64,000 nucleotides of DNA from Pseudomonas yamanorum (GTDB lineage: Bacteria > Pseudomonadota > Gammaproteobacteria > Pseudomonadales > Pseudomonadaceae), in NCBI RefSeq assembly GCF_013386765.1, contig NZ_JACARE010000001.1:1-64000 (forward strand), read 5' to 3'. Of the stretch, positions 55,939-64,000 are shown in pieces. A program made the position numbers and the translations under genes. Under the pieces are notes generated by a model that was not told where the DNA came from, made no database searches, and saw only the letters and a list, made by a program, of their open reading frames with translations. How positions within the stretch are numbered: the first letter of the stretch is position 1; every line of letters starts with the position of its first letter.

Positions 55939-57132
55939 ATGCGTTATTCACCCTTTGTCGCGCGCATTGGCGGCGAGTCCGTCAGTGCCTGGGATATTCA
56001 CTACACCGCCGCCGAAGCCCAGCATCGCGGCGAAGACGTGATTGTGCTCAGTGTCGGCGACCCGGACTTCGCCACAGACAACGCGATATGCGAAACCGCT
56101 GTCGATGCCCTGCGCGCTGGCGACACCCACTACACCCATGTGCTCGGTCGCCCGAAACTGCGGGAGGCTATCGCCGCCAGGCAGAGCCTGCTGCAAGGGG
56201 TTGCGGTGCACGCCGACAATATTGCCCTGGTAGCCGGCGCGCAGAATGGCCTGTTTGCGGCCTGCCTGTGCCTGTTCAGCCACGGCGATGAAGTGCTGGT
56301 GCCAGCACCGATGTACCTGACCTACGAAGCCTGTGTCCATGCCTCGGGGGCACGCCTCACAACCGTCGAGCAACCGGCTGCCAACGGCTTTCGCCTGACC
56401 CGCACCGCGCTGCAAGCCGCCATTACCGACAAGACCCGGGGCATCGCCCTCGCCACACCGTGCAACCCCACCGGGAATGTCTACAGCCGCGAAGAGCTGG
56501 AAGCCGTTGCCGAAGTGGCACGCGCCTATGACCTGTGGGTGATTTGCGATGAGGTGTACGGCCAGCTCGTCTATGACGAGCAACACCTGAGCATCAGCTC
56601 ATTGCCCGGCATGGCCGAACGTACGGTGGTGCTCAACAGCCTGTCGAAAAGCCACGCCATGACCGGCTGGCGGGTAGGCTGGGTGGTCGGCCCGCCGACG
56701 TTGATCAGCCATCTGGAGAACCTGCTGCTGTGCATGCTTTATGGCTTGCCGGGGTTTATCCAGGCGGCGGCCATCAAGGCACTGGAACTGGATGAAGCCG
56801 TGGTCGGCAATGCCCGCACGGTGTATCGGCGCCGGCGTGACCTGGTGGTAAACGAGTTGCGTGCAATCAGTGCGCTGGACTGTCGAGTCCCCCAGGCCGG
56901 TATGTTCATGCTCGTGGACGTGCGCCGTACAGGGCTTACGGGCCGGGACTTTGCCTGGCAACTGTATCGCCAGACCGGCGTATCGGTGCTGGACGCCCAG
57001 GCCTTTGGCCCCAGCGCCGAAGGGTTTGTAAGGGTGTCGTTTACCGTCGCCGATGACACGCTCAAGGAAGCTTGCCGGCGCATTGCCGGGTTCGTTGAAG
57101 GGCTTGGGGCCACTTTACGTGTTCGCCGATAA
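55939..57132 (+). CDS. PLP-dependent aminotransferase class I
   Basis: The 397-residue enzyme is a fold-type I aminotransferase of the aspartate/aromatic group: VLSVGDPDF near the start, GAQNGLFAACLCLF at the cofactor loop, PCNPTGNVYSREEL, ICDEVYGQLVYD, and the PLP-binding lysine in NSLSKSHAMTGWRVGW, with the arginine for the carboxylate late in SFTVADD-preceding FVRVSF. It probably moves an amino group between an amino acid and a 2-oxo acid in the cytoplasm; the precise substrate is unknown. The start at 55939 has GAGGAG eight bases upstream. The GNAT gene follows closely. Confidence 0.88.
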   Translation: MRYSPFVARIGGESVSAWDIHYTAAEAQHRGEDVIVLSVGDPDFATDNAICETAVDALRAGDTHYTHVLGRPKLREAIAARQSLLQGVAVHADNIALVAGAQNGLFAACLCLFSHGDEVLVPAPMYLTYEACVHASGARLTTVEQPAANGFRLTRTALQAAITDKTRGIALATPCNPTGNVYSREELEAVAEVARAYDLWVICDEVYGQLVYDEQHLSISSLPGMAERTVVLNSLSKSHAMTGWRVGWVVGPPTLISHLENLLLCMLYGLPGFIQAAAIKALELDEAVVGNARTVYRRRRDLVVNELRAISALDCRVPQAGMFMLVDVRRTGLTGRDFAWQLYRQTGVSVLDAQAFGPSAEGFVRVSFTVADDTLKEACRRIAGFVEGLGATLRVRR

Positions 57133-57171
57133 CAGGCATAACACGCCCTTTGCCCCGTTCGAAGGACTGCC

Positions 57172-57657
57172 ATGTCTCAAGGATTGACCTATCGCCAGGC
57201 CCACCTGGACGACCTGCACACCCTGTGCGTGCTCGGCCAGCCGCTGAACCGCCTGCACCACCAGGAACGGCCCGATATCTACCGTGACGCCACCGACCAG
57301 GTGGAGCGCGACCAGTCCCATTGGCGGCCCTGCCTCACCAGCCGGGTCCAGGCGGTGTTTCTGGCCGAGCGCCAGGGTGCGGGGGTCGGGTTTATCACCG
57401 CGCAGATCATCGAGACGGCCAGCCCGTTGCTGCAACCGCTGCGCGTCGCCCGGATCGGCTCGATCTGCGTGCTGGAGGCACAACGTGGCCAGGGCATTGG
57501 CCGCGAACTGATGACGCTCGCCGAACGCTGGGCGATCCGCCAGGGCGCCGGGGATCTGCGCCTGACCGTCTGGGCCTTCAACGAACCGGCCCAGCGGCTG
57601 TATGAAGAGTTGGGCTATGAAAAGCGCGCCTTCGAAATGGGCAAGCGCCTCGGTTAA
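57172..57657 (+). CDS. GNAT-family N-acetyltransferase
   Basis: The 161-residue protein has the GNAT fold: an N-terminal strand-helix region, the acetyl-CoA site RIGSICVLEAQRGQGIGRELMTLAERWA (R/Q-x-x-G-x-G/A type, QRGQGIG) and the late NEPAQRLYEELGYEKRAFEMGKRL. The acceptor is unknown. AAGGAC precedes the ATG, and the gene lies 39 bases downstream of the aminotransferase, so the two probably share a transcript and perhaps a pathway. Confidence 0.9.
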   Translation: MSQGLTYRQAHLDDLHTLCVLGQPLNRLHHQERPDIYRDATDQVERDQSHWRPCLTSRVQAVFLAERQGAGVGFITAQIIETASPLLQPLRVARIGSICVLEAQRGQGIGRELMTLAERWAIRQGAGDLRLTVWAFNEPAQRLYEELGYEKRAFEMGKRLG

Positions 57658-57726
57658 ATCGATGGACAAGCCCCTCGCGGCCCGGCGAATATCGACATCC
57701 TTCTTCATCAGGCACGGACGCTGATC

Positions 57727-58224
57727 ATGCTCGACATTCTCCAGGGCACGCCCCTTTGGGTGTACGCCGTTTATCTGTGGATCTGCTGGTACGGGATCAA
57801 GGCCATCCGCGGCAGCCGCGAGAACCAACGCTCGCTGATGATCCTGCCGGTGGTGCTGGTGATCTGGTCACTGATGTCCATTGAACACTCGACACTCTCG
57901 ATCGGCACCTGGCTGGGCGGTGCGGCCGTGGGCAGTCTGTTGGCAATGGCACTGTTCACCGCCAAGGGTGCAAGCCTCGATGGCGGCACGCTGGTGCTGC
58001 CCGGCACCTGGAAAATCCTGCTGATCTCCCAACTGTTCTTCGCCGTGAAGTATTACCTCGGTTACCAGCAGGCCGTTCATCCTTTGCTGTCGAGCACAGC
58101 GCCGATGCTGGCCCTGGCGGGCGGGGCAGCGGGTTTTACCGTTGGGCTGTTTTGCGGGCGGGCGATCAAGCTGCGGCGGGCGTTGGCGTCATTCAGCCGC
58201 GATGAGGGCATTGTGCTGCCTTGA
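57727..58224 (+). CDS. DUF6622-like inner membrane protein
   Basis: The 165-residue protein has four to five hydrophobic segments (WVYAVYLWICWYGIKAI, SLMILPVVLVIWSLMSI, WLGGAAVGSLLAMALF, ILLISQLFFAVKYYL, MLALAGGAAGFTVGLFCGRAI) and charged short loops. From memory it fits the uncharacterised DUF6622 family. It follows the GNAT gene by 69 bases on the same strand. No function can be named. Confidence 0.75.
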   Translation: MLDILQGTPLWVYAVYLWICWYGIKAIRGSRENQRSLMILPVVLVIWSLMSIEHSTLSIGTWLGGAAVGSLLAMALFTAKGASLDGGTLVLPGTWKILLISQLFFAVKYYLGYQQAVHPLLSSTAPMLALAGGAAGFTVGLFCGRAIKLRRALASFSRDEGIVLP

Positions 58225-58297
58225 CCTGATCCCCCTCCCCGCTGAAAATGCGCGACGCTTTTCCCGTCTCCCCGTTTACTGAAGTAGTGAAATTTCA

Positions 58298-59002
58298 ATG
58301 TCTGATTCCCGTACCGAAGAATCCGTAGTCGCCTTGCAATCCAAAGCTGAATACGAAAACGCCATCAATCTTTCACAGCACGTGCCGGCGGCCAAGACCA
58401 TCAGCGAGATGGTGCTGGACGCGTTCCACACCTCCAAGGAAAGCGACCAGATCCGCGAACTGCGCGTGGCCATCCGCCAGGCCCATGACGCTTTCGACGA
58501 CGACAAGGCCTACGACCTGATGGGCGAGCTCAAGCAGCTCAAGGACGCCGAAGCCGCCGACAACGCCGCCCTCGAAGACCTCAACACCAAGTTCTCCATC
58601 AGCCGCATCCTGTCCAGCTTCAAGGACGACCCGCAGTTCCAGGAGCTGGTCTACGGCCTGGCCCTCAAGGTGCTGAACCAGACCCACCAGGCCATCAGCA
58701 ACCCGAGCGCCGGCAAAGGCAAGGCTTCCCGCCCGAAGAAGGAAGCGGAAGTGTTCGCCATCAGCAAGGACGGCATCAGCGTCACCCTGCCGATGCGTTC
58801 GCCGCGCTCCAAGCCGAACGTCGACCGCGAGGCGTTTGAGTTCCTCGGTTTCAGCTTTGTGGGTGAAGGTGACGAGGCGGAACTGGAAGTTGAAACCTTT
58901 GTGGATAACTCGGGCGCCGAGCAGCCACTGACGCGTAAAAGCATCATCACCGCGCTGCAGCAGCAGACCGCGTTTGAGGGCTACAGCATCGCCCAGCAGT
59001 AA
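58298..59002 (+). CDS. Conserved hypothetical protein, mostly helical
   Basis: I do not recognise this 234-residue soluble protein. The first half is rich in Ala, Glu, Asp and Lys with heptad-like spacing (QIRELRVAIRQAHDAFDDDKAYDLMGELKQLKDAEAA, shown in part), suggesting coiled coil; the centre has a basic low-complexity stretch (GKGKASRPKKEAE), and the last third resembles a small beta domain (DGISVTLPMRSPRS, FEFLGFSFVGEGDEAELEVETF). It has no signal peptide or membrane segment. The ATG lacks a strong ribosome binding site. A REP element follows. Confidence 0.75.
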   Translation: MSDSRTEESVVALQSKAEYENAINLSQHVPAAKTISEMVLDAFHTSKESDQIRELRVAIRQAHDAFDDDKAYDLMGELKQLKDAEAADNAALEDLNTKFSISRILSSFKDDPQFQELVYGLALKVLNQTHQAISNPSAGKGKASRPKKEAEVFAISKDGISVTLPMRSPRSKPNVDREAFEFLGFSFVGEGDEAELEVETFVDNSGAEQPLTRKSIITALQQQTAFEGYSIAQQ

Positions 59003-59013
59003 CTCGATCTGAA

Positions 59014-59117
59014 TGTGGGAGCGGGCTTGTGTGGGAGCTGGCTTGCCTGCGATAGCATCACCTCGTTGCACCTGACACTGCGAGGTGCCTGCATCGCGGG
59101 CAAGCCCAGCTCCCACA
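59014..59117. repeat. REP inverted pair, third variant with duplicated tail
   Basis: TGTGGGAGCGGGCTTG (59014-59029) is followed directly by the similar TGTGGGAGCTGGCTTG, and the right arm ends in CAAGCCCAGCTCCCACA (59101-59117). The duplicated 16-base end recalls the 18-bp ladders of the main REP family, but in a different sequence family. Confidence 0.8.
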
Positions 59118-59139
59118 TTGACCCTGCGCCACCGCAAAT

Positions 59140-60225
59140 TCAGCCTACGACCTGAGCCGCAAACACCTCGCGAAACCGCTGCATCTCCTCAGCGTTGCCC
59201 ACGGTGACCCGCACCCACTGCGGCCAGTTTTTCCACACGCGCCCAATCTTCACGCCCTGTTCGCCCAGCCGCTCGATGACCTGCTCCGCCGGACGGCGCA
59301 CGTCAATCATGAAGCAGTTGCTGTGAGACACCGTGCAGGTGAATCCCCGGTTTTTGAGCCAGGCCACTGTCTCATCCCGCAACCGTGTATTCAGCGCCTT
59401 GCGCGCAGGCACCAGCTGCGCATCCGCGAGGCTCGCACGGCCGGCGAGCAAGCTGGCCGCGGCCGGCACGTTATCCCCGCCAAACACCGCCAGTTGTTCC
59501 AGCAACGCCGGATGACCGATGGCCAGCCCCAGGCGCGCGCCGGCCAGGCCGTAAATTTTCGAGAATGTACGCAGCACCAGCAAGTCGTCATGGTCCTTGA
59601 CCCAGGCCACGCAACTGGGCGCATCGCTGAAGTCGATGTAGGCCTCGTCCACCAGCAAAATGCTGCCTTTGGGTTTGTTCGCCAGGGCCTGCTCAATGGC
59701 CTTGGCCGGCGTGAGGGTGCCGGTGGGATTGTTCGGGTTGCAGAGGTAGATCAGGCCGGGCTGGCGGTCAACGGCGAGCATCGCGGGAAGGTCGTGGGCA
59801 TGGTCGGCGGCAAGGTCCACTTCATGCACCCTGGCCTTGCGTGACTCGGCGGCCTGGCGCGGCACTTCGTAGGAAGGCGTGGCCATCACCAGGCTGCGGG
59901 TTTCGCTGGTAAACGCCAGCACCGCGTAACGCAACGCGGCCATGGAGCCGGCGAACACCGCCACCTGTTCGTCGGAAATCCCCTGCTGCTGGGCAAATTG
60001 TTCGACCAGCGCGTACATGTCCGGATACGGGTAGCGCCCCGAAACGGCAATGCCGCGCTGCATCGCCTGCCGCGCGGCCGGCGATGGGCCGTAGGGGCTT
60101 TCGTTGTAGTTGAGCAGTACCTCGGACGACGCAGCGGCAGGGCTTGCCTCTGCCCAGTCCAGGCGCCCCAGCAACGGCAAGGCCGCGCCCAGTGCGATCA
60201 GGGAACGACGACTCACGTTGACCAT
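59140..60225 (-). CDS. Tat-exported PLP transaminase, HisC-like
   Basis: The 361-residue protein has a twin-arginine leader (SRRSLIALGAALPLLG) followed by a fold-type I aminotransferase similar to histidinol-phosphate aminotransferase: LNYNESPYGPSPAARQAM, LCNPNNPTGTLTPAKAI, VDEAYIDFSD and the PLP lysine in RTFSKIYGLAGARLG. A cofactor enzyme exported folded to the periplasm is unusual. The P. fluorescens periplasmic transaminase PtaA, which converts the glutamate side chain of pyoverdine, is a known example and is my best guess for identity, but no pyoverdine genes are nearby. AGAGG precedes the ATG. The gene ends 22 bases from a REP element. Confidence 0.82.
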   Translation of the reverse strand: MVNVSRRSLIALGAALPLLGRLDWAEASPAAASSEVLLNYNESPYGPSPAARQAMQRGIAVSGRYPYPDMYALVEQFAQQQGISDEQVAVFAGSMAALRYAVLAFTSETRSLVMATPSYEVPRQAAESRKARVHEVDLAADHAHDLPAMLAVDRQPGLIYLCNPNNPTGTLTPAKAIEQALANKPKGSILLVDEAYIDFSDAPSCVAWVKDHDDLLVLRTFSKIYGLAGARLGLAIGHPALLEQLAVFGGDNVPAAASLLAGRASLADAQLVPARKALNTRLRDETVAWLKNRGFTCTVSHSNCFMIDVRRPAEQVIERLGEQGVKIGRVWKNWPQWVRVTVGNAEEMQRFREVFAAQVVG

Positions 60226-60323
60226 GAAGACCTCTGTCGGCTCGCAGCTTCAGGTGCGGGATTCGCCCCCGTTCCTACAATGGGGTATGACGAGGAAAAC
60301 ATCCGGTAATTTACCCGGCCAAC

Positions 60324-60360
60324 AAAAAGCCCCGCGCTTCATACCGAAGGCGGGGCTTTT
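60324..60360. terminator. Intrinsic terminator after dehydrogenase operon
   Basis: AAAAAGCCCCGC and GCGGGGCTTTT form the main stem, with an inner CTTC-GAAG stem. On the minus strand the T-run follows the stem, eleven bases after the stop of the cytochrome gene (60371), so it ends the three-gene dehydrogenase operon. Confidence 0.88.
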
Positions 60361-60370
60361 GCGTTTCTAC

Positions 60371-61813
60371 CTACTTGGAATGAAAGCGCCGGTTCAGCGC
60401 AATCCGCTTGGCCTCCACTTCCCGCAGGTGTTTGTGATGCCGCCGCCACAGCAACAGCACGATGATCAGCACCAACACCACCAAACCACCGCCCCACAGC
60501 AGGTACGGCATGGCGGTGATCAACAATGGCGCATCCCCACCCCGACGCAGGCTGGTCACTTCTGCGGAACTGACGCTCAGCGCCGGGTTGCCGAAGGTGT
60601 GCAGGCTGTAGTTGGCAATGGCGGCGATTTGCGCGTCGTTCAGGTCGCCGCCCAGGGCCGGCATGCTTACGGCGCCGTCGGCCCCTTTGCGGTCGATGCC
60701 CGCGATGATCGCCATCACCAGGTTGTTGGCCTGGTTGCCGTTGAGCGCGGTGTTGAGGCTCAGGGACGGGTAGAACTTGTCTGCACTGCCCTGGCCATCG
60801 CGGCCATGGCAGCTGGAGCAGGCCGAGTTGTAGAGGCGCGCGCCATCCATGCCGGTGGCATCGGCCAGTGAGGCCTGGTCGCCCTGGCCGGTTTCCAGGG
60901 TGCTCATGTCCACCGGCGTGACTTTACGCACCACCCGCTCGGTCTGCCCGGGATCGCGGATCGGCGGCACGGTGTGCAGGTAGGCAGCCATGGCATGCAG
61001 GTCGCTGTCGCTGAGGTAGCGGAAGCTGTTTTCCACCGCTTCGGCCATGCCGCCTGCGGCCTGGGCCTTGTCGGCGAGGTGGCCGTTTTTCAGGAAGTTG
61101 ACCAGGTCGTCGTCGCTCCAGTCCCCCACGCCGCTGACCTTGTCGGAGGTGATGTTGGGCGCAACCCAGCCTCCCAGTTTCGCACCGCCCAGGTACTGGC
61201 TGTTGTCCTCGGCCATCAAGGCGTTACGCGGGGTGTGGCAGGCGCCGCAGTGGGCGAGGTTGTCCACCAGGTACTGGCCACGGCGGGTCTGTTCGGTGGC
61301 GCCAGGCTTGGGCACAAAACCCTGGCTGTCGAGGAACACCAGGTTCCAGCCGAACATCAGTTGGCGGATGTTGAACGGGAACGCCAGGTGGGTTTCCGGC
61401 ACCGGCTGGTCCACGGCTTTGACGCCCTGTTGCAGGTACACGTACAAGGCGTGGATGTCGTCATCGCTCATGCCCTGGTACGAGGTGTAAGGCATCGCCG
61501 GGTACAGGTGCTGGCCCTTGGCATTGATGCCTTTGCGCAAGGCGTCGGCCAGTTGCTGCTCGGTGTAGCCGCCAATGCCGTAGGCCTTGGACGGGGTGAT
61601 GTTGCTCGAGATGATCTTGCCCATGGGCGAGTCGATCACATACCCACCGGCCAGCGGCGCGCCGCCGTTTTCAGCCGTACGGTGACAGGCTTCGCAGTCG
61701 CCGGCACGGGCCACATAGGCGCCTTTCTGGATCAGCGCGGCGGTGTCTTCAGCGGCAAACACCGGCAACGCGGTGAGCAGCAAGGCCAGCAACGGCAATT
61801 TAAGCAATCCCAT
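60371..61813 (-). CDS. Tri-haem cytochrome c subunit of sugar/gluconate dehydrogenase
   Basis: The 480-residue membrane-bound cytochrome has a signal peptide (LKLPLLALLLTALPVFAA), three haem sites (CEACH 40-44, CGACH 189-193, CSSCH 332-336) and a C-terminal anchor at about 432-455. It takes electrons from the flavoprotein subunit and passes them to ubiquinone. The order gamma, flavoprotein, cytochrome is that of the gluconate 2-dehydrogenase and FAD glucose/sorbitol dehydrogenase operons. Gluconate, glucose or a polyol are possible substrates of the complex. Confidence 0.9.
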   Translation of the reverse strand: MGLLKLPLLALLLTALPVFAAEDTAALIQKGAYVARAGDCEACHRTAENGGAPLAGGYVIDSPMGKIISSNITPSKAYGIGGYTEQQLADALRKGINAKGQHLYPAMPYTSYQGMSDDDIHALYVYLQQGVKAVDQPVPETHLAFPFNIRQLMFGWNLVFLDSQGFVPKPGATEQTRRGQYLVDNLAHCGACHTPRNALMAEDNSQYLGGAKLGGWVAPNITSDKVSGVGDWSDDDLVNFLKNGHLADKAQAAGGMAEAVENSFRYLSDSDLHAMAAYLHTVPPIRDPGQTERVVRKVTPVDMSTLETGQGDQASLADATGMDGARLYNSACSSCHGRDGQGSADKFYPSLSLNTALNGNQANNLVMAIIAGIDRKGADGAVSMPALGGDLNDAQIAAIANYSLHTFGNPALSVSSAEVTSLRRGGDAPLLITAMPYLLWGGGLVVLVLIIVLLLWRRHHKHLREVEAKRIALNRRFHSK

Positions 61814-61816
61814 GGC

Positions 61817-63406
61817 CTAGACCTCCCGCGCAATGATGTCGGCCATACGGATACTCAGCGCCACGCCGGCCAGGGTCGGGTTGATGGTGCCGGAGGCCGG
61901 GATCACCCCGGTGGTGGCGAGGAACAGGTTGGCGTGGTCGTGGGTGCGGCACTCGTGGTTGACCACCGAGTCCTTGGGGTTGGCGCCCATGATCACGGTG
62001 CCCATCAGGTGGTCGCGGTTCTGGTAGCCGGTGTTGTCTTCCACCACCGTGCCGCCCATCAGTTGCACGAAGTGCGCATAGTCTTCGGTGACGCCGGCCT
62101 TGGCCGCCTTCACGTAATCGCCCACCTCGTAGTTGACCACCAGCATCGGGATGCCCAGGGCGTCCTTGCGGGTACGGCTCGGGCGCACGGTGTTGGTCGC
62201 CAGCGGCAGGGTTTCATACACGGTGGACACGTCGACCCAACGCGCCGCATCGTGGCGGATGCGCTCGTCCAGCTCCTTGCCGTACACGCCCTGGGCGATC
62301 AGCCGCTTGGCCACGGCGATGTTGGGCACGTTGTTGGAGATCGAGTGTTTGACCGAAGCCCGTTCCTTGCGGAACTCACCGTCACGGCGGTTGAAAATCC
62401 CGCCCTGCTGCACCGCCCCGCGCCCCGGCCACAACGGTTCGTCGGCGATAAATTGCAGGCCCTGGCCGGTGTGGTCCATCAGGTTGCGACCGACCTGGTC
62501 GGAGGAGTTGGCCACCTCGGAAATCAGCAGCAACTTGGGGGTTTCCAGGCCATGGGCGGCGACGATGAAGTACTTGGCGGTGAGCCGCACATCGGCGCCG
62601 GTAGAGCTGCGGTAATGGATCGCGACGATCTTGCCGTCCGCGCCTTTTTCCAGCTTGTAGGCGGTGGCGTCGGTGATCAGCTTGGCGCCGGCCTGTTCGG
62701 CGTGGCGGGCGTGCACATCGCCGCTGTACATCGCGCCGATGGGGCACACCGGCATGCAGTTGTTGTTGCCGCTGCATGCCGGGCGCCCGTCGTAGGGTTC
62801 GGTGGCGCGGCCGTTGGGCTCATGGATAAAGTGATACCCGGCCGGGGCCATGCGTTCGCGCAGGCGCTGGAACAGGTAGGTATCGCCTTCCGGCGCCATC
62901 GGATAGGGGCTTGAGCGCGGCGGGAAAGCGCCGCCGCCCTGCCCGCTCTGGTCCTGGGTGTCGCTGCCGCAGACACCGAGGGCAATTTCCGCGCGCACGT
63001 AATAGGGTTCCAGCTCGCTGTATTCCAGCGGCCAGTCGCGACCTACGCCGTACAGGGTCTTGAGCTTCATATCGTTGGGCAAGTAACGCCAGCACGCCGC
63101 CGCCCAGTGCCAGGTGGTGCCGCCCACCAGTTTCAACATGCCGGGGCGGAACTCGAAAGAACCGGTGTTCTCGATGTATTGCTCATCATAAGAATGATGG
63201 GCCCACGGCTCATTCGGATACGGTGAGTTGTAATTGCCCTTGTTCGACGAATTACGGAAGTTCTCGACTATCTTCCAGCGAGGAATATGTTCACCCGCTT
63301 CCAGAATAATCACCGACTTGCCGTGTTTGGCCAATTCAAATGCTGCGTTACTGCCTAATGCGCCGGAGCCAACCACAATGACATCGGCGTCAAAATCCTG
63401 ATTCAT
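61817..63406 (-). CDS. GMC-family FAD dehydrogenase subunit with 3Fe-4S site
   Basis: The 529-residue catalytic subunit is a GMC oxidoreductase. The FAD-binding VVGSGALGSNAAFELAKHG is at residues 11-29, KLVGGTTWHWAAACWRY near 92-108, and the cysteines Cys211, Cys217 and Cys221 of CSGNNNCMPVCPIGA match the 3Fe-4S ligands of the Burkholderia glucose dehydrogenase. The C-terminal histidine/asparagine motif (HECRTHDHANLFLATTGVIP, partly quoted) is the catalytic region. It oxidises a sugar or sugar acid in the periplasm. It has no signal peptide of its own and is probably exported with the Tat-dependent gamma subunit encoded 14 bases upstream. It lies 3 bases before the cytochrome gene. Confidence 0.92.
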   Translation of the reverse strand: MNQDFDADVIVVGSGALGSNAAFELAKHGKSVIILEAGEHIPRWKIVENFRNSSNKGNYNSPYPNEPWAHHSYDEQYIENTGSFEFRPGMLKLVGGTTWHWAAACWRYLPNDMKLKTLYGVGRDWPLEYSELEPYYVRAEIALGVCGSDTQDQSGQGGGAFPPRSSPYPMAPEGDTYLFQRLRERMAPAGYHFIHEPNGRATEPYDGRPACSGNNNCMPVCPIGAMYSGDVHARHAEQAGAKLITDATAYKLEKGADGKIVAIHYRSSTGADVRLTAKYFIVAAHGLETPKLLLISEVANSSDQVGRNLMDHTGQGLQFIADEPLWPGRGAVQQGGIFNRRDGEFRKERASVKHSISNNVPNIAVAKRLIAQGVYGKELDERIRHDAARWVDVSTVYETLPLATNTVRPSRTRKDALGIPMLVVNYEVGDYVKAAKAGVTEDYAHFVQLMGGTVVEDNTGYQNRDHLMGTVIMGANPKDSVVNHECRTHDHANLFLATTGVIPASGTINPTLAGVALSIRMADIIAREV

Positions 63407-63420
63407 AAAAGTGCCTTGTC

Positions 63421-63957
63421 TTAGTCGTTGGCCAGCGTGGCCGGAGGATTAACCCAGTAATTGGTTTTTCCCCGGGAGTACGTCGGGATCACCGTGGCAT
63501 CCGCGGTCGGCGCGTAGGCCAGGGCGCCGGTGAAGGTCACCAGCCGCGTGCCGTCGGTGGCGCGCAGGGACACCGGCGTGCCGGTGTAGCCCAGGTACCA
63601 GGCCGAGACGATTTTCTGCGTCGTGTCCTTGACCACCGGGTCGCGGTAGAACGGGCTGCCGGACAACTGGCTGACGCTGCGCAGGTGATGCTGGCCAACC
63701 TTGCTCCACAAGGCTTTGATCTTCTCGGGGAACGCAGGGTCGTTCTGCGTGCACTGGGCCAGGATGCGCAAGGACAAGGCGGCATCCACACTCGTGCGTT
63801 CGAGGAGGAACATCGACAATTGGCGGAACGATTCAATGTCGTCAGTGGCGGCGCTGCTGACGTTCTGCGCCAGCGCAACACCGGCCCACAGCGGGGCGAA
63901 CAGGCCGGCACCGGTCAAGGCTGCGCCTGAATAAAGGAGTTTTCTTCGGGTTATCAC
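63421..63957 (-). CDS. Gamma (small) subunit of FAD dehydrogenase complex, Tat-exported
   Basis: The roughly 178-residue protein has a twin-arginine leader (TRRKLLYSGAALTGAGLFAPLWAGVALA) and the body of the small subunit of gluconate/sorbitol dehydrogenases (VSAWYLGYTG, TNYWVNPPATLAND). It carries the flavoprotein across the membrane and stabilises it. I choose the GTG at 63957, which has AGGAGA seven bases upstream; the ATG at 63972 lies inside that ribosome binding site and would add MRRYP. It is the first gene of the operon; its promoter is near the window edge. Confidence 0.85.
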   Translation of the reverse strand: MITRRKLLYSGAALTGAGLFAPLWAGVALAQNVSSAATDDIESFRQLSMFLLERTSVDAALSLRILAQCTQNDPAFPEKIKALWSKVGQHHLRSVSQLSGSPFYRDPVVKDTTQKIVSAWYLGYTGTPVSLRATDGTRLVTFTGALAYAPTADATVIPTYSRGKTNYWVNPPATLAND

Positions 63958-64000
63958 GGGATATCTCCTCATGAGTCGAACAACTATTAGCGCATCGGCC

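Noticed and set aside
60974..62914. 646-residue open frame on the plus strand
   Set aside because: Antisense to the tri-haem cytochrome and GMC dehydrogenase genes, His/Gly-rich from codon mirroring, with no domain.
1..64000. tRNA or rRNA genes, prophage or secretion-system clusters
   Set aside because: None recognised on either strand. The two toxin-like genes have no adjacent secretion genes.

Overview
The window is high-GC gammaproteobacterial DNA that fits the Pseudomonas fluorescens group. Evidence for this: the gene families present (MetR, OpgC, ZnuD, DUF6543/dermonecrotic-toxin giants, NEL-type effectors), the GGAG-type ribosome binding sites, and many intergenic inverted repeats of the REP type (core GTGGCGAGGGAGCTTGCTCCCGC) together with a cognate REP-associated tyrosine transposase. 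No rRNA, tRNA, CRISPR array, prophage or plasmid origin was seen.

Layout. 1-9.2 kb: DsbA/FrnE-like oxidoreductase, alpha/beta hydrolase, an 1867-residue dermonecrotic-toxin-like protein followed by a decayed piece of a second copy, and MetR. 9.2-17.4 kb: Nudix hydrolase, then a signalling block with a degenerate HD-GYP (YN-GF) response regulator, divergent from an operon of REC-GGDEF-EAL, a di-haem cytochrome c peroxidase, a membrane histidine kinase and a REC-histidine kinase. 17.4-23.5 kb: zinc-independent ribosomal protein L31, a PuuP-like permease, an amidase and a LuxR regulator, a hypothetical protein, and a glutamate-synthase-like flavoprotein. 23.5-27.9 kb: an overlapping four-gene, partly AT-rich gtr cluster for lipid-linked glycosyl modification of surface polysaccharide. 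28-36 kb: ABM and cupin proteins, OpgC, a ProY-like permease, a REP/RAYT locus and a class A penicillin-binding protein. 36-41.4 kb: a 1699-residue LRR/NEL E3 ubiquitin ligase-like effector. 41.5-48.5 kb: a CS1/Cbl-type (alpha) fimbrial operon with two tandem tip adhesins. 48.9-53.5 kb: a PadR regulator plus siderophore-interacting reductase (YqjI/YqjH type), Pr6Pr and VF530 proteins, and a ZnuD-like zinc receptor. 53.7-64 kb: a five-haem cytochrome fusion, an aminotransferase, a GNAT protein, small conserved proteins, a Tat-exported transaminase, and a three-subunit FAD/3Fe-4S/tri-haem membrane sugar or gluconate dehydrogenase.

How parts work together. L31 (rpmE2) and the ZnuD receptor lie 34 kb apart but carry almost the same 13-bp inverted repeat upstream, which suggests one zinc (Zur) response. 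The signalling operon places a periplasmic di-haem enzyme among c-di-GMP and phosphorelay proteins and is the best candidate for an undescribed sensory system. The REP elements carry ladders of an 18-bp unit derived from their own ends, most developed on both sides of the transposase gene. Several cytochrome and dehydrogenase genes suggest periplasmic oxidation of sugars or sulfur compounds feeding the respiratory chain. All functions are inferred by reading motifs; no database search was run.
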